DNA of 64,000 nt, from contig LLYS01000007.1 in assembly GCA_002049495.1 (NCBI GenBank), positions 1 to 64,000 of the forward strand, given 5' to 3'. This stretch comes from Epsilonproteobacteria bacterium tcs-49 (GTDB lineage Bacteria > Campylobacterota > Campylobacteria > Campylobacterales > Sulfurovaceae). The stretch's first letter is position 1, and every line of letters starts with the position of its first letter. Shown one piece after another: positions 43,280 to 52,332 of the stretch. The notes beneath the pieces were generated by a model. It ran no database searches and was not told the DNA's origin. It worked only from the letters and a program-made list of their open reading frames with translations. The position numbers and the translations under genes were made by a program.

Positions 43280-44029
43280 TCATAACTGTTTGAAAAGACG
43301 GTACATACCCTTTGTATCCTTATCCGCCAATCTATATACTACCGGGTTTTGAAGCAGCGCCCAGAGAAAACTAAACCGCTCTTTCAACCCCTGCAACCGT
43401 TGATGAAAATCCCTATGTCCGCTCAACGCACCGTAGCGCTCTATCAAAGCGGGATAATCCACGGCGTACCCCGTACGGGCCACCGAGTTTAAAAACAGCA
43501 ACAGATCCCGAAACTGCAGATCCGGCAGCGCTATCCCTTGAAAATCCTCCTCAAAATCCACGAGATAAAGCTCTCGCTCTTTGAGCGTAAAGTTTTTGAT
43601 CTGCGCTCCGCCGTGAAAATGCTGCAGCCCGTGCAGTTTGGCCAGATGTTCCACAGCCCGCTTAAACAGCGCATCGACCCCGCTGCTATCGGTTATCCTG
43701 TATTTTACAAGACTGCGAAGGTCCTCTCCGCAATCTACGGTCACCATAAACTCCTCTGTGTACGTAACCACCTCCGGCAGATAGGGGAAATCGGCTTTCA
43801 ATCGCCGCATTCTTTGGGCTTCATATACAATACTTTGAGCCGGAGACATCTTTTTGACGGGAGCGAGTACGGGGGTTTGCAGCACCTTGTAAACGAGCCG
43901 ATGCAAAACATTCGATCCGTTCTTCGTAGCTTTTTTTACCCAGTACCACTGCTCGTCATAATGAAAAGGAAAAACATCCGGGGAGCTTTCCAGGACGTTG
44001 TAAACGGCGTTTTCTAACTGCTTGTTCAT
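43280..44029 (-). CDS. Protein-kinase-fold protein of unknown substrate
   Basis: This 249-residue protein looks like an atypical kinase/phosphotransferase: an N-terminal lobe with a Lys-Lys pair (VKKATKNG) and Glu in YEAQRMRRL, then a catalytic loop HGGAQIKNFTL with His, Gln and Asn and a metal-site variant LVDFEED in place of DFG. Bud32/Kdo-kinase-like enzymes have such layouts. The catalytic Asp of HxD is not obvious because the position reads HFHGGA, so activity is uncertain. I see no operon partner. It might modify an LPS or a small molecule, but this is speculation. Confidence 0.55.
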   Translation of the reverse strand: MNKQLENAVYNVLESSPDVFPFHYDEQWYWVKKATKNGSNVLHRLVYKVLQTPVLAPVKKMSPAQSIVYEAQRMRRLKADFPYLPEVVTYTEEFMVTVDCGEDLRSLVKYRITDSSGVDALFKRAVEHLAKLHGLQHFHGGAQIKNFTLKERELYLVDFEEDFQGIALPDLQFRDLLLFLNSVARTGYAVDYPALIERYGALSGHRDFHQRLQGLKERFSFLWALLQNPVVYRLADKDTKGMYRLFKQL

Positions 44030-44137
44030 GGCTGTCGGTAGATTCCTCTAGGAGTAGCTTTATAAGATAGTACTATTTACCTACTTAAATTTTTCTTTTA
44101 TCTTTGTAGTTGCGACTAGCGGTTCCGCGGTGCAATA

Positions 44138-44146
44138 TGGTAAAAT
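44138..44146 (+). promoter_or_regulatory. Extended -10 promoter for mogA
   Basis: TGGTAAAAT matches TGnTATAAT with one mismatch and sits 32 nt before the mogA ATG. The remaining 150-nt gap from the divergent kinase gene holds AT-rich sequence and a short TCCTCTAGGA palindrome. Confidence 0.5.
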
Positions 44147-44178
44147 ACAACTTACCCAAATAGAGATAAAGGATAGTT

Positions 44179-44712
44179 ATGGATACCATAAAAGTGGGCG
44201 TCATTACCACTTCCGATCGTGCCAGCGCGGGGATTTACGAAGATATCTCCGGCAAAGCGATCATGGAGACAATCAACGAATATCTACAAAACGATACGGT
44301 CTATGAGTACCGCTGCATCAGTGATGACCAACCCATCATCGAAGATACGATCAAAGAGCTTGCGTACAAGCAGGAGTGTACGCTTATCGTCACCACCGGC
44401 GGCACCGGGCCGGCCAAGCGTGACGTCACCACCGAAGCTACCGAAGCGGTGTGCGACAAGCTGCTGCCGGGCTTTGGCGAGCAGATGCGCGCGGTGAGTC
44501 TGCAATACGTCCCCACGGCGATCCTTTCGCGCCAGAGCGCGGGTATCTGCCACAAATCGCTGGTGATCAACCTGCCGGGCAAGCCTAAATCGATCAAAGA
44601 GTGCCTGGACGCGGTTTTTCCCGCGGTACCGTACTGCTGCGATCTGATCGAGGGGGCGTATATGCAAACCGATGAAGACGTGATCAAAGTGTTTCGCCCC
44701 AAGGGTAAGTGA
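44179..44712 (+). CDS. mogA: Molybdopterin adenylyltransferase (MogA/MoaB family)
   Basis: A 177-residue enzyme that adenylylates molybdopterin before molybdenum insertion. Family landmarks are GVITTSDRASAGIYEDISGK, the nucleotide/pterin-binding TTGGTGPAKRDVT and NLPGKPKSIKECL. It is close to the size of E. coli MogA. The ATG follows AAAGGA. No other molybdenum cofactor gene lies nearby. Confidence 0.9.
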   Translation: MDTIKVGVITTSDRASAGIYEDISGKAIMETINEYLQNDTVYEYRCISDDQPIIEDTIKELAYKQECTLIVTTGGTGPAKRDVTTEATEAVCDKLLPGFGEQMRAVSLQYVPTAILSRQSAGICHKSLVINLPGKPKSIKECLDAVFPAVPYCCDLIEGAYMQTDEDVIKVFRPKGK

Positions 44713-44912
44713 TGGACGTTTGCGAAACCAAGATCAAAGAGTGCATAGCGCATCTGGAACAGGAGGTGCTGGCCATCCTCAGCGACCCCAAAACCGACAA
44801 AGCGCAAAAAAACATCCGCATGAAGCCCCTGACCAGCAAAAAGCAGATCCTGGAAAACGCGGTGGAATCCATGCGTATGGTCGATACGGTAAACAGCCAA
44901 GAAAAGGAGTAA
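44712..44912 (+). CDS. Small hypothetical protein
   Basis: A 66-residue helical, charged protein starting at ATG 44712, which overlaps the mogA stop as TGATG; AAGGG lies 6 nt upstream. Lys, Glu and Met are abundant and two Cys occur near the N terminus. I do not recognise the family. Its position between mogA and the TPR gene suggests translational coupling and a common operon. Confidence 0.6.
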   Translation: MDVCETKIKECIAHLEQEVLAILSDPKTDKAQKNIRMKPLTSKKQILENAVESMRMVDTVNSQEKE

Positions 44913-44913
44913 T

Positions 44914-45564
44914 ATGGATATCGTACAAATCATCATGCTCGTTACCGCAGCGGGCGTTGTATTTATGATCTACAAGCAGATCGACAGCGGCAATTTTCAA
45001 CAGATCCACAAGGATAAAATGGACAATGCGCAAGCCCCCGACGCGGCGGCGCAAGAGGAGGTCGTAGACGTCGAACCGGTACAGGACGATCCCGCGGCGC
45101 AGAAGCAGCAGCGCATCGAGGAGCTGCTGGAAAAAACCGACACCCTTGTAGCCGAAGGGAACTTCAAAGAAGCCAAAAAGAGTATCGAAGCGGCTTTGAT
45201 CCTGGATGAAAACACCGACAACTATATGCGCCAGGGCTACATCCTCAAAAACCTCGGCGAGTATGAGGAAGCGATAGCATCTTTTGAACAGGTTTTATCC
45301 AAGGACGACCAAAACGATATGGCGTATCTTTTCCTTGGGGAGATATATACTATACAAAAGGACTATGAGAAAGCGGCTCAAAATTTTGAAAGTGGTCTGA
45401 AAATAGACAATAATTTCGAAAAAACCCATATCGAATACGCTAAAATGCTTTTGGATAGTGGTAATATGGAAAAAGCGATGCAGCATATCGACAAAGCATT
45501 GCAGATCGATCCCGATAATGCGGACGCACAACGCATCAAGGGGCAGATCGGGCAAGAAGTCTAA
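44914..45564 (+). CDS. TPR-repeat membrane protein
   Basis: A 216-residue protein with one N-terminal membrane helix (about 3-20), an acidic Ala/Gln/Glu-rich linker and about four TPR repeats from residue 70 on (GNFKEAKKSIEAALILDE, GEYEEAIASFEQVLSKD, DYEKAAQNFESGLKID, GNMEKAMQHIDKALQIDP). TPRs bind partner proteins, so this is probably a membrane-tethered scaffold. It starts 1 nt after the small gene upstream with AAAGGAG. Its partner is not evident. Confidence 0.8.
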   Translation: MDIVQIIMLVTAAGVVFMIYKQIDSGNFQQIHKDKMDNAQAPDAAAQEEVVDVEPVQDDPAAQKQQRIEELLEKTDTLVAEGNFKEAKKSIEAALILDENTDNYMRQGYILKNLGEYEEAIASFEQVLSKDDQNDMAYLFLGEIYTIQKDYEKAAQNFESGLKIDNNFEKTHIEYAKMLLDSGNMEKAMQHIDKALQIDPDNADAQRIKGQIGQEV

Positions 45565-45581
45565 GTGAAGTTTTTGTACAC

Positions 45582-45587
45582 TACAAT
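45582..45587 (+). promoter_or_regulatory. -10 box for glnB-amtB
   Basis: TACAAT lies 25 nt before the glnB ATG. No sigma-54 -24/-12 pair (GG...GC) is visible in the 48-nt gap. Confidence 0.4.
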
Positions 45588-45603
45588 ACGCCAATTTATA
45601 TAA

Positions 45604-45950
<347 letters not shown>

Positions 45951-45951
<1 letters not shown>

Positions 45952-47120
45952 TGGATCCTCAGATCCTCTATATCGTCGATACCTTTTTTATCCTATTTGC
46001 CGCTACGCTCATTATCTTGATGGCCCCGGGCTTTGCGATGCTCGAAGCGGGTCTGGTCCGAACCAAGAACGTTTCTACCGTTTTGACGGGGAACATCATG
46101 CTCTACGCCGTGACCTCCATGGTCTTTTTGATCTGGGGATACAACCTGATGTTTGGCGGCGACGGCTTTTTTCTCAACGGTTTCGAAGATGAGGGCTTTA
46201 GCAAATACGCCCTTTTTTTCTTCCAGATGGCCTTTGTGAGTAAAACCGTCTCCATCATCAGCGGCGGGGTGAGCGAACGCTCCAAGATTCTGCCCTTTTT
46301 ACTTCTGGGCATCGTCGTCAGCGGCTTTATCTACCCCATGGTCGGCAGCTGGACCTGGGGCGGAGGCTTTTTGAGCGGTATCCACGATCTGGCGGGATCG
46401 ACGATCATCCACTCCGTGGGCGGTTGGGTCGTCCTGGCCGCGATCATGGTGATCGGCCCCAGAAAGGGCAAATACGCCAAAGACGGCAAGATCAAACCGA
46501 TCCCCGCATCCAATATCCCCCTGGTTACGCTGGGGGCGATGCTGCTTTGGATCGGGTGGTTCGGCTTCAACGGCGGCAGCGTACTCTCCATCAACTCCGT
46601 GGAAAACGCGGACCTGGTGGCAAAGGTGATCATGAACACCAACACCGCGGGACTGGCGGGGGCGATCATCGCGGCGGTGTTGATGCACCTGCAGTATAAG
46701 CGGCTGGATCTGACCATGATCCTCAACGGCGCTCTGGGCGGCTTGGTGGCTATCACCGCGGGTGCCGACGCCGTGGGGATCTGGGAACCCATCGTCATCG
46801 GCGGTATCGGCGGCGCGCTGGTGGTCTACGCCGTACCCTTTTTCGATAAGCTCAAGATCGACGACCCCGTGGGGGCGATCTCTGTGCACCTGGTCAACGG
46901 TATCTGGGGTACGCTTGCGGTCGCTCTTTTTAGCGACGTAAGCTTCATGACCCAGCTCAAAGCCGTGGCGATCATCGCGCTGTTTAGCTTCGGCGTGGGC
47001 TTTATCGCCACGATCATCATCAACAAAACCATCGGCTTTCGAAGCGAAGAGGAGGATGAGCACTACGGTCTTGACGGCGTGGAGTGCGGGCTGGAGAGTT
47101 ACCCCGAATTCGTCAAATAA
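45951..47120 (+). CDS. amtB: Ammonium transporter
   Basis: A 389-residue membrane protein with eleven helices. Both pore histidines can be seen, in IIHSVGGWVVL and ISVHLVNGIWG. It passes ammonium/ammonia into the cell and is gated by the PII protein made from the overlapping upstream gene (TAATG junction). There is no long signal peptide. The C-terminal tail EDEHYGLDGVECGLESYPEF is the region PII usually contacts. Confidence 0.95.
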
Positions 47121-47159
47121 CCCCTTTTGCAAGCGGCCGCGCCCTCCGGCGCGCGCTTG

Positions 47160-47168
47160 TGCTATAAT
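47160..47168 (+). promoter_or_regulatory. Extended -10 giving a leaderless gluQ mRNA
   Basis: A perfect TGCTATAAT ends 6 nt before the ATG at 47175 and no Shine-Dalgarno precedes that codon. Confidence 0.6.
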
Positions 47169-47174
47169 ACCCCT

Positions 47175-48053
47175 ATGCAAAATCATCGACCCATCTTACG
47201 CATAGCCCCTACTCCCAGCGGCTACCTACACCTTGGCAACATCATCAACTTTATCCTTACCCGGACCTACGCGCGTGCCCACGGCGGAGTGCTGCTGCTG
47301 CGCATCGACGATATGGACGAAGCCAGAAGCAAAAAAGAGTTTATCGAAGATATCTTTGCGCAGCTTGACTGGCTGGGCTTTGACTTTGACGCGGGGCCCT
47401 CAAGTGTGCAGGAGCAGCTGCAAAAACACAGCTTCAAATACAAAAAGCAAAGCTACAGACAACAGCTGCAAACGCTGCTTGATCAAAACGCGGCCTACGC
47501 CTGCGGTTGCAGCAGAAAGCAGCTGCGGCCCTACGGCAACCTCTACCCCGGCTTTTGCCGCGATGAGGGCCACCAGCTGCGCGCGGGAAAGAGTGCGGCG
47601 CGCATCAGGCTCCCTGAGGAAAAGATCGTGCTGGGAGATCGCGAACTCCACCCGGCAAAGGAGTACGGCGATTTTATCCTCTGGCGCAAGGACGATCTGC
47701 CCGCCTACCACTTCGCCTCTTTGCTGTTTGACGCCGAAGCGGGGGTCGATACGCTGATCCGCGGCGAAGACCTGCTCTTCTCCTCCGCGGCGCAGCTGCA
47801 GCTGGCAAAGGTGATGGGCAAGCAGCGCTTTGTGCAAAGCCGTATCTACCACCACCCCCTGCTCCTTGATCCAAGGGGACAGAAGTTTTCCAAATCCGAC
47901 CGCTCCGTCTCCATCGCGCAGATGCGTCAAAGCGGCTACACGAAAAAAGATATTTTGACTTTAGCGGCGCGGTTTTTGGGGATAGAGAAGCAAATCGAAA
48001 CGCTGGAGGGGTTTTTGGGGTATGCGCAAAAGTTGCAAAGATTTTACACCTAA
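47175..48053 (+). CDS. gluQ: GluQ-type (glutamyl-queuosine tRNA-Asp) synthetase-like protein
   Basis: A 292-residue protein equal to the catalytic half of glutamyl-tRNA synthetase, without an anticodon domain. It has the HIGH-like YLHLGN, KMSKS-like KFSKSDR, and a zinc site formed by the CGC motif and YPGFC. Enzymes of this size and zinc pattern add Glu to queuosine in tRNA-Asp. tgt, needed for queuosine, is at 57.5 kb. A short discriminating form of GltX is an alternative. ATG 47175 is supported by the leaderless promoter; an extension upstream into 47127 would contain the promoter. Confidence 0.82.
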   Translation: MQNHRPILRIAPTPSGYLHLGNIINFILTRTYARAHGGVLLLRIDDMDEARSKKEFIEDIFAQLDWLGFDFDAGPSSVQEQLQKHSFKYKKQSYRQQLQTLLDQNAAYACGCSRKQLRPYGNLYPGFCRDEGHQLRAGKSAARIRLPEEKIVLGDRELHPAKEYGDFILWRKDDLPAYHFASLLFDAEAGVDTLIRGEDLLFSSAAQLQLAKVMGKQRFVQSRIYHHPLLLDPRGQKFSKSDRSVSIAQMRQSGYTKKDILTLAARFLGIEKQIETLEGFLGYAQKLQRFYT

Positions 48054-48054
48054 A

Positions 48055-48071
48055 CGTCAGAGATACTGACG
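48055..48071. other. Perfect hairpin between convergent genes
   Basis: CGTCAG and CTGACG form a 6-bp stem with an AGATA loop just after the gluQ stop. No T-run follows, so termination is only possible. The rest of the 68-nt gap holds one weak CCATAG/CTATGG pair. Confidence 0.35.
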
Positions 48072-48121
48072 CTTAAGATCGCTAAACCGCCATAGCTTGC
48101 TCCCGCTTTCTGCCTATGGGT

Positions 48122-48628
48122 TTAATCGTTATACCGGTACGCCAGCAAGATGATGACGATGGGAGCTAAAATGACGGCGAAAAGGTAGCTTTGCGTATGA
48201 AAAAGACCGTTGTTGTTCAGCGCCACAAAACCCACAAACAGCAGCAGATAGCTGATGACGCGATACAGCGACATCGCGCCTTTGGAGTCTTTCATCACCT
48301 GCATCATGCTGCGTTTGTTTTCTTTTTGTTTGCGCTTTTGCTCTTTGACCACCTCTTTAAAATCCTGCTCCTGCGCCTCTTCGATCTCCTCGTCGAGTTC
48401 GTAGGGGTCTTCGATCCTGTCAATGACGTCACGCTCATAGGGCACATCCCCCGCTTCCACGCGCCGCTGCACCATGCGCCGGTAGCCCAGAAAGGAGCCA
48501 AAGATCACCAGCGAGGAGGTGATAAAGCCCACCTGTGTATTGAGCAGCCAAATCATCTGCCCCTGCAGCAGGCAACAGAGGATGATCCCCAGATCGATCA
48601 CGACCAGGGCTTTAAGTATCTTAATCAT
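48122..48628 (-). CDS. Hypothetical membrane protein following atpZ
   Basis: A 168-residue protein with two N-terminal membrane helices, a charged loop of about 70 residues rich in Glu, Lys and Arg (DEEIEEAQEQDFKEVV), and two C-terminal helices. I do not recognise it. The ATG at 48628 overlaps the atpZ-like gene by 8 nt, so translation is probably coupled; longer starts inside that gene are less likely. It may work with the AtpZ-like protein. Confidence 0.65.
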   Translation of the reverse strand: MIKILKALVVIDLGIILCCLLQGQMIWLLNTQVGFITSSLVIFGSFLGYRRMVQRRVEAGDVPYERDVIDRIEDPYELDEEIEEAQEQDFKEVVKEQKRKQKENKRSMMQVMKDSKGAMSLYRVISYLLLFVGFVALNNNGLFHTQSYLFAVILAPIVIILLAYRYND

Positions 48629-48920
48629 CGTCATCGTCGTCGTAGAGGTCTTGGTGTTTGTAGCGCGGATCATCTTTGATCTCATCATAGGATTTCACCT
48701 GCGCCTGGTACGCTTTGTAGACGTTCAAAACCGCCGCGGCGATCCCCCAGAATACACCGACCCATAGCAGCCAATCGATCTCAAACAGCGCCTTCATCCC
48801 AAGCCCCAGGCCGATCCCCAGCAAGATCGCCACGACGATGGAGATGCCCAGGCTCAGATCATCGGCACCCTTGACGATCTTGCCGTATTTGGGTGCTTTT
48901 TCCTTTTTCTCTTCGCCCAT
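48621..48920 (-). CDS. AtpZ/AtpI-like membrane protein
   Basis: The 99-residue product has two membrane helices with the Gly-rich GISIVVAILLGIGLGLGMK, which is typical of AtpZ/AtpI accessory proteins of F-type ATP synthase that can transport Mg2+/Ca2+ or assist rotor assembly. Its C-terminal end is six consecutive Asp residues. The stop lies inside the next gene and the start overlaps the hemL stop by 1 nt. No atp genes are in the window, so the role is inferred from family only. Confidence 0.72.
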   Translation of the reverse strand: MGEEKKEKAPKYGKIVKGADDLSLGISIVVAILLGIGLGLGMKALFEIDWLLWVGVFWGIAAAVLNVYKAYQAQVKSYDEIKDDPRYKHQDLYDDDDDD

Positions 48921-50206
48921 TAGATCAAACTTCCCATCACTTCTTCAGCCTCTTTGAGCGCCACGTCGATCATGCCCTCGGTAATCTGGGTGTTCATGAA
49001 GCCCGCTTCAAACTGACTGCACGCGAAGTAGATGCCTCGATCAAGCATCCCCTGGTGGAACTTCGCAAACCGCTTGAGATCGGATTTTTGCGCGTCGCTG
49101 AAGCTTTTGACTTCCTTTTCGTTGAAGAAAAAGCCGAACATGGAGCCGCGGACCCCCGTTTGCAGCGCGATGCCGTGATTCTCAGCGATCGCTTTGAGTC
49201 CGTCGGTGAGACGCTTGGCTTTGGCTTCCAGCTCGCCATAGAGGTTTTTCTCCGCTTTGAGCCGCTTGATCGTCGCCAGACCAGCCGCCATCGCTACGGG
49301 GTTGCCGCTGAGCGTACCCGCCTGGTATACGGGACCTTCGGGCGAGAGGTGCGCCATGAGTTCACTGCTCGCGCCAAAGGCGCCCACGGGCATCCCCCCG
49401 CCGATCACCTTGCCAAACGTTACCATATCGGGCTTGACGCTTGTGTGTCCCTGCGCGCCGTGCAGACTTGCGCGAAAGCCGCTCATCACTTCATCAAAGA
49501 TCAATAGCGCGCCGTGTTCTTCACACACCGCTTTGAGCTCTTGCAAAAACTTTTCCTGCGCGGGTACGAGCCCCATATTCCCCGCGATGGGTTCTAAGAT
49601 CACGCACGCCACGCCATCGCTGTCGGCAAAACACTTTTTGACGCTTTCGATATCGTTAAACTCCGCCAAAAGCGTATGCTTGGTCAAATCCGCGGGCACC
49701 CCCGGGGAGCTTGGCGAACCAAACGTCGCCGCCCCGCTTCCGGCTTGGACCAGCAGCGAATCGCTGTGGCCGTGGTAGCAGCCGGTGAATTTGACGATAT
49801 CGTCTCTGCCCGTTACGCCTCTGGCCAAACGGATAGCGCTCATCACCGCTTCGGTACCGCTGTTGACAAAGCGCACTTTGTCGATGGGGTCAAACAGCTC
49901 CACGATCTCGCTTGCGAGCTGCGTTTCCAGCTCGGTGGGCGCGCCGAAGCTCAACCCGTCGCGTACGACGTTGACGACGGCGTTTACCGTATCTTCGTCA
50001 CTATGACCAAAAATAAGCGGCCCCCAGCTTTGGACAAAGTCCAGGTAGCGGTTGCCGTCGATATCATACATATAAGCCCCCTCGCCCCTTTGGATAAACG
50101 GAGGCGTTCCCCCCACGCTGCCAAAGGCTCTCACCGGCGAATCCACCCCGCCGGGGATACACTGCTGCGCTTGCTCAAATGCGTGAATACTTTTTGATCT
50201 GTTCAT
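48920..50206 (-). CDS. hemL: Glutamate-1-semialdehyde 2,1-aminomutase
   Basis: A 428-residue PLP enzyme that makes 5-aminolevulinate in the C5 haem/corrin pathway. Features are [14 protein letters not shown] at the N terminus, [18 protein letters not shown], and the PLP lysine in [16 protein letters not shown]. The ATG at 50206 follows AAAGGA at 6 nt; a start nine codons upstream is less likely. Its product feeds tetrapyrrole synthesis, which links loosely to the cobalamin genes. Its own promoter lies just upstream. Confidence 0.95.
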   Translation of the reverse strand: MNRSKSIHAFEQAQQCIPGGVDSPVRAFGSVGGTPPFIQRGEGAYMYDIDGNRYLDFVQSWGPLIFGHSDEDTVNAVVNVVRDGLSFGAPTELETQLASEIVELFDPIDKVRFVNSGTEAVMSAIRLARGVTGRDDIVKFTGCYHGHSDSLLVQAGSGAATFGSPSSPGVPADLTKHTLLAEFNDIESVKKCFADSDGVACVILEPIAGNMGLVPAQEKFLQELKAVCEEHGALLIFDEVMSGFRASLHGAQGHTSVKPDMVTFGKVIGGGMPVGAFGASSELMAHLSPEGPVYQAGTLSGNPVAMAAGLATIKRLKAEKNLYGELEAKAKRLTDGLKAIAENHGIALQTGVRGSMFGFFFNEKEVKSFSDAQKSDLKRFAKFHQGMLDRGIYFACSQFEAGFMNTQITEGMIDVALKEAEEVMGSLI

Positions 50207-50251
50207 TAAAATCCTTTGTTGCAATAAGTTCAAATGTTAGGTAATTAGTTC

Positions 50252-50260
50252 ATTTTATCA
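50252..50260 (-). promoter_or_regulatory. Extended -10 promoter for hemL
   Basis: On the - strand TGATAAAAT matches TGnTATAAT with one mismatch, 45 nt upstream of the hemL start. It faces away from the rpoD promoter 20 nt away. Confidence 0.5.
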
Positions 50261-50280
50261 TCTTTTTATTTAATTTTCAC

Positions 50281-50286
50281 TATAAT
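50281..50286 (+). promoter_or_regulatory. -10 box of rpoD
   Basis: A perfect TATAAT is 62 nt upstream of the rpoD TTG start, in an AT-rich stretch without a -35 box. Confidence 0.5.
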
Positions 50287-50348
50287 ATCCGATTTAAACA
50301 ACACCTACATATTTCATAGATATTTGCAAATACTACTAAGGAGCTTCC

Positions 50349-52160
50349 TTGACGGCTAAAGAGATAATGGACAATTTGGAACAATTGTTTTCTGAAACGA
50401 AAAGCGGTGAAGCGATTACCTTCGAACGCTTGATGAAAGAGTTTGAAAAACAACCCACTGCCGCCCAGGCGAAAAAGATTTTCAAACTTGCGCAAAAGCA
50501 CAAGGTCAAACTGATCAGCGCCTCCAAACAAGCTGAACTTCTCAATCAAAAAGATATCAAAAAACGCCGGTCCGAACTCAAAAAACTCTCCGACGCGGCA
50601 CTCGTGGACGAGTTTGATTTCATGAAGGAAAAGGAGCTGTTTGAGTGGTCTCGAAGCGACAGCCCCGTACGGATGTACCTGCGGGAAATGGGCCAAATCC
50701 CCCTCTTGACCAAAGATGAGGAGATCAAACTCTCACGCCAGATCGAACAGGGGGAGGATATCATCCTCGATGCGATCTGCTCCGTCCCCTATCTGATCGA
50801 CTATATCCTCAACTACCAAGAACCCCTGCTCAACAGAGAGCGGCGGGTCAAGGAGCTGTTTAAAAACTTCGAAGAGGATGAAAAAGCCAGCAAAGAGGAG
50901 CGCAACAAGCTCAAAGACGAGCGGAGCAAAAAGGTCAAAAAAAGCTTCAAAGAGTTGGAAAAGGCGAAAAAAGAGTGGGAAAAGATCACGGCCGCTACCG
51001 ATCTCGACGCCGACGCGGACACCGAGGAGACGCTCCATGCGCACTTGAAAGTGGCGTTTAAAAAGACGATGATGAAAAAACGCCTGATCGACCTGGGCCC
51101 CACCAGCAAACTGATCAACGAAATCGTAAAATCGATGGAAACCGCGCTGAAAAGCGACGATGAGTTTGACAAAGAACTCAAACGGCTGGAGTATAAGCTG
51201 CCGCTGTTTAACGACACGCTCAGGGAAAACCACCAAAAACTGCTGGATGAGATTTTGCACCTGGAGAAAAAGGATATCCTCAACCGCGTCCCCGAAGCGA
51301 CGATGGTAAGCACCTACGTCGAGATCAAGCGGCTGTTTGAAACCAAAGAGGCGAGTAAGAACAGCTTTAACCTCGGCATCGAAGAGCTCGAGCAGATTCT
51401 TTATCAGATCAAGCGGGGGAAAAAGATCAGCGAAAAAGCCAAAACCCGCATGGCAAAAAGCAACCTGCGGCTTGTGGTCTCCATCGCCAAGCGCTACACC
51501 AACAGAGGGCTGCCCTTTTTGGATCTGATCCAGGAGGGCAACATCGGGCTGATGAAAGCGGTGGATAAGTTTGAGTACCAAAAGGGGTACAAATTCTCCA
51601 CCTACGCTACGTGGTGGATCCGCCAGGCGATCAGCCGGGCTATCGCCGACCAGGCCAGAACGATCCGTATCCCGATCCACATGATCGAGACGATCAACCG
51701 CATCAACAAGATCGTGCGCAAGCACTTGCAGGAAAACGGCAAGGAACCCAGCATCGAACAGATCGCCGAGGAAGTGGGTCTGAGTGAGGACAAGGTCAAA
51801 AACGTGATCAAGATCACCAAAGAACCCATCAGCCTAGAAGCGCCCGTAGGCGACGAGGATGACGGCAGATTCGGCGATTTCATCGAAGACAAGGAATCGA
51901 TCAGCCCCTCCGAAACGGTGATGAAAGATGATTTGAATATGCAGATCGATGACGTCTTGGTAGAACTCAATGAAAGGGAGCAAGCCGTGGTGCGGATGCG
52001 CTTTGGCCTGCTCAACGATGAAAGCGACAGAACCCTTGAAGAGATCGGCAAGGAGCTCAACGTCACCCGCGAGCGGGTCCGCCAGATCGAATCAAGCGCT
52101 ATCAAAAAACTCAAACACCCCAAGGTGGGGCGCAAGCTTAAAAACTACATCGAGGATTGA
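50349..52160 (+). CDS. rpoD: Primary sigma factor (sigma-70)
   Basis: A 603-residue sigma factor. It begins with a 1.1-like region, then region 1.2 ([16 protein letters not shown]), a non-conserved region of about 230 residues rich in Lys and Glu, region 2 ([33 protein letters not shown]), region 3 ([19 protein letters not shown]) and region 4 ([20 protein letters not shown]). The TTG start at 50349 has AAGGAG five bases upstream. As the only sigma gene here it would recognise the extended -10 promoters seen across the window. Confidence 0.96.
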   Translation: MTAKEIMDNLEQLFSETKSGEAITFERLMKEFEKQPTAAQAKKIFKLAQKHKVKLISASKQAELLNQKDIKKRRSELKKLSDAALVDEFDFMKEKELFEWSRSDSPVRMYLREMGQIPLLTKDEEIKLSRQIEQGEDIILDAICSVPYLIDYILNYQEPLLNRERRVKELFKNFEEDEKASKEERNKLKDERSKKVKKSFKELEKAKKEWEKITAATDLDADADTEETLHAHLKVAFKKTMMKKRLIDLGPTSKLINEIVKSMETALKSDDEFDKELKRLEYKLPLFNDTLRENHQKLLDEILHLEKKDILNRVPEATMVSTYVEIKRLFETKEASKNSFNLGIEELEQILYQIKRGKKISEKAKTRMAKSNLRLVVSIAKRYTNRGLPFLDLIQEGNIGLMKAVDKFEYQKGYKFSTYATWWIRQAISRAIADQARTIRIPIHMIETINRINKIVRKHLQENGKEPSIEQIAEEVGLSEDKVKNVIKITKEPISLEAPVGDEDDGRFGDFIEDKESISPSETVMKDDLNMQIDDVLVELNEREQAVVRMRFGLLNDESDRTLEEIGKELNVTRERVRQIESSAIKKLKHPKVGRKLKNYIED

Positions 52161-52172
52161 TCCCCGACTGTC

Positions 52173-52322
52173 CTAAAGCTTTTTGGGGCCGCAAAGCGCC
52201 TTTTTCTCATTGGCGCTTCGCAAACACTTCATACAGATAAATTTCGGCTTTTCGACGATCTTCTTGATCGCTTTGAACTCTTTTTTTATTTCGCTGCCTT
52301 TGTATTTGCAAAGGGTTTTCAT
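52173..52322 (-). CDS. Small Cys-containing basic protein
   Basis: A 49-residue frame from ATG 52322 to TAG 52173 has a strong Shine-Dalgarno, GGAGG about 6 nt upstream, just beyond the HDOD stop. The product is Lys-rich and carries a CxxC pair (ICMKC) plus single Cys near both ends, consistent with a small metal-binding protein. It lies within the 172-nt gap between rpoD and the HDOD gene, and its 3' end is 12 nt from the rpoD stop on the other strand. Function unknown; it is probably the last gene of the murA-HDOD operon. Confidence 0.7.
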   Translation of the reverse strand: MKTLCKYKGSEIKKEFKAIKKIVEKPKFICMKCLRSANEKKALCGPKKL

Positions 52323-52332
52323 AGCAAACCTC

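Noticed and set aside
52194-52218. AAGCGCC/GGCGCTT hairpin as an rpoD terminator
   Set aside because: There is no T-run on either side, and the sequence is inside the small CDS on the - strand.
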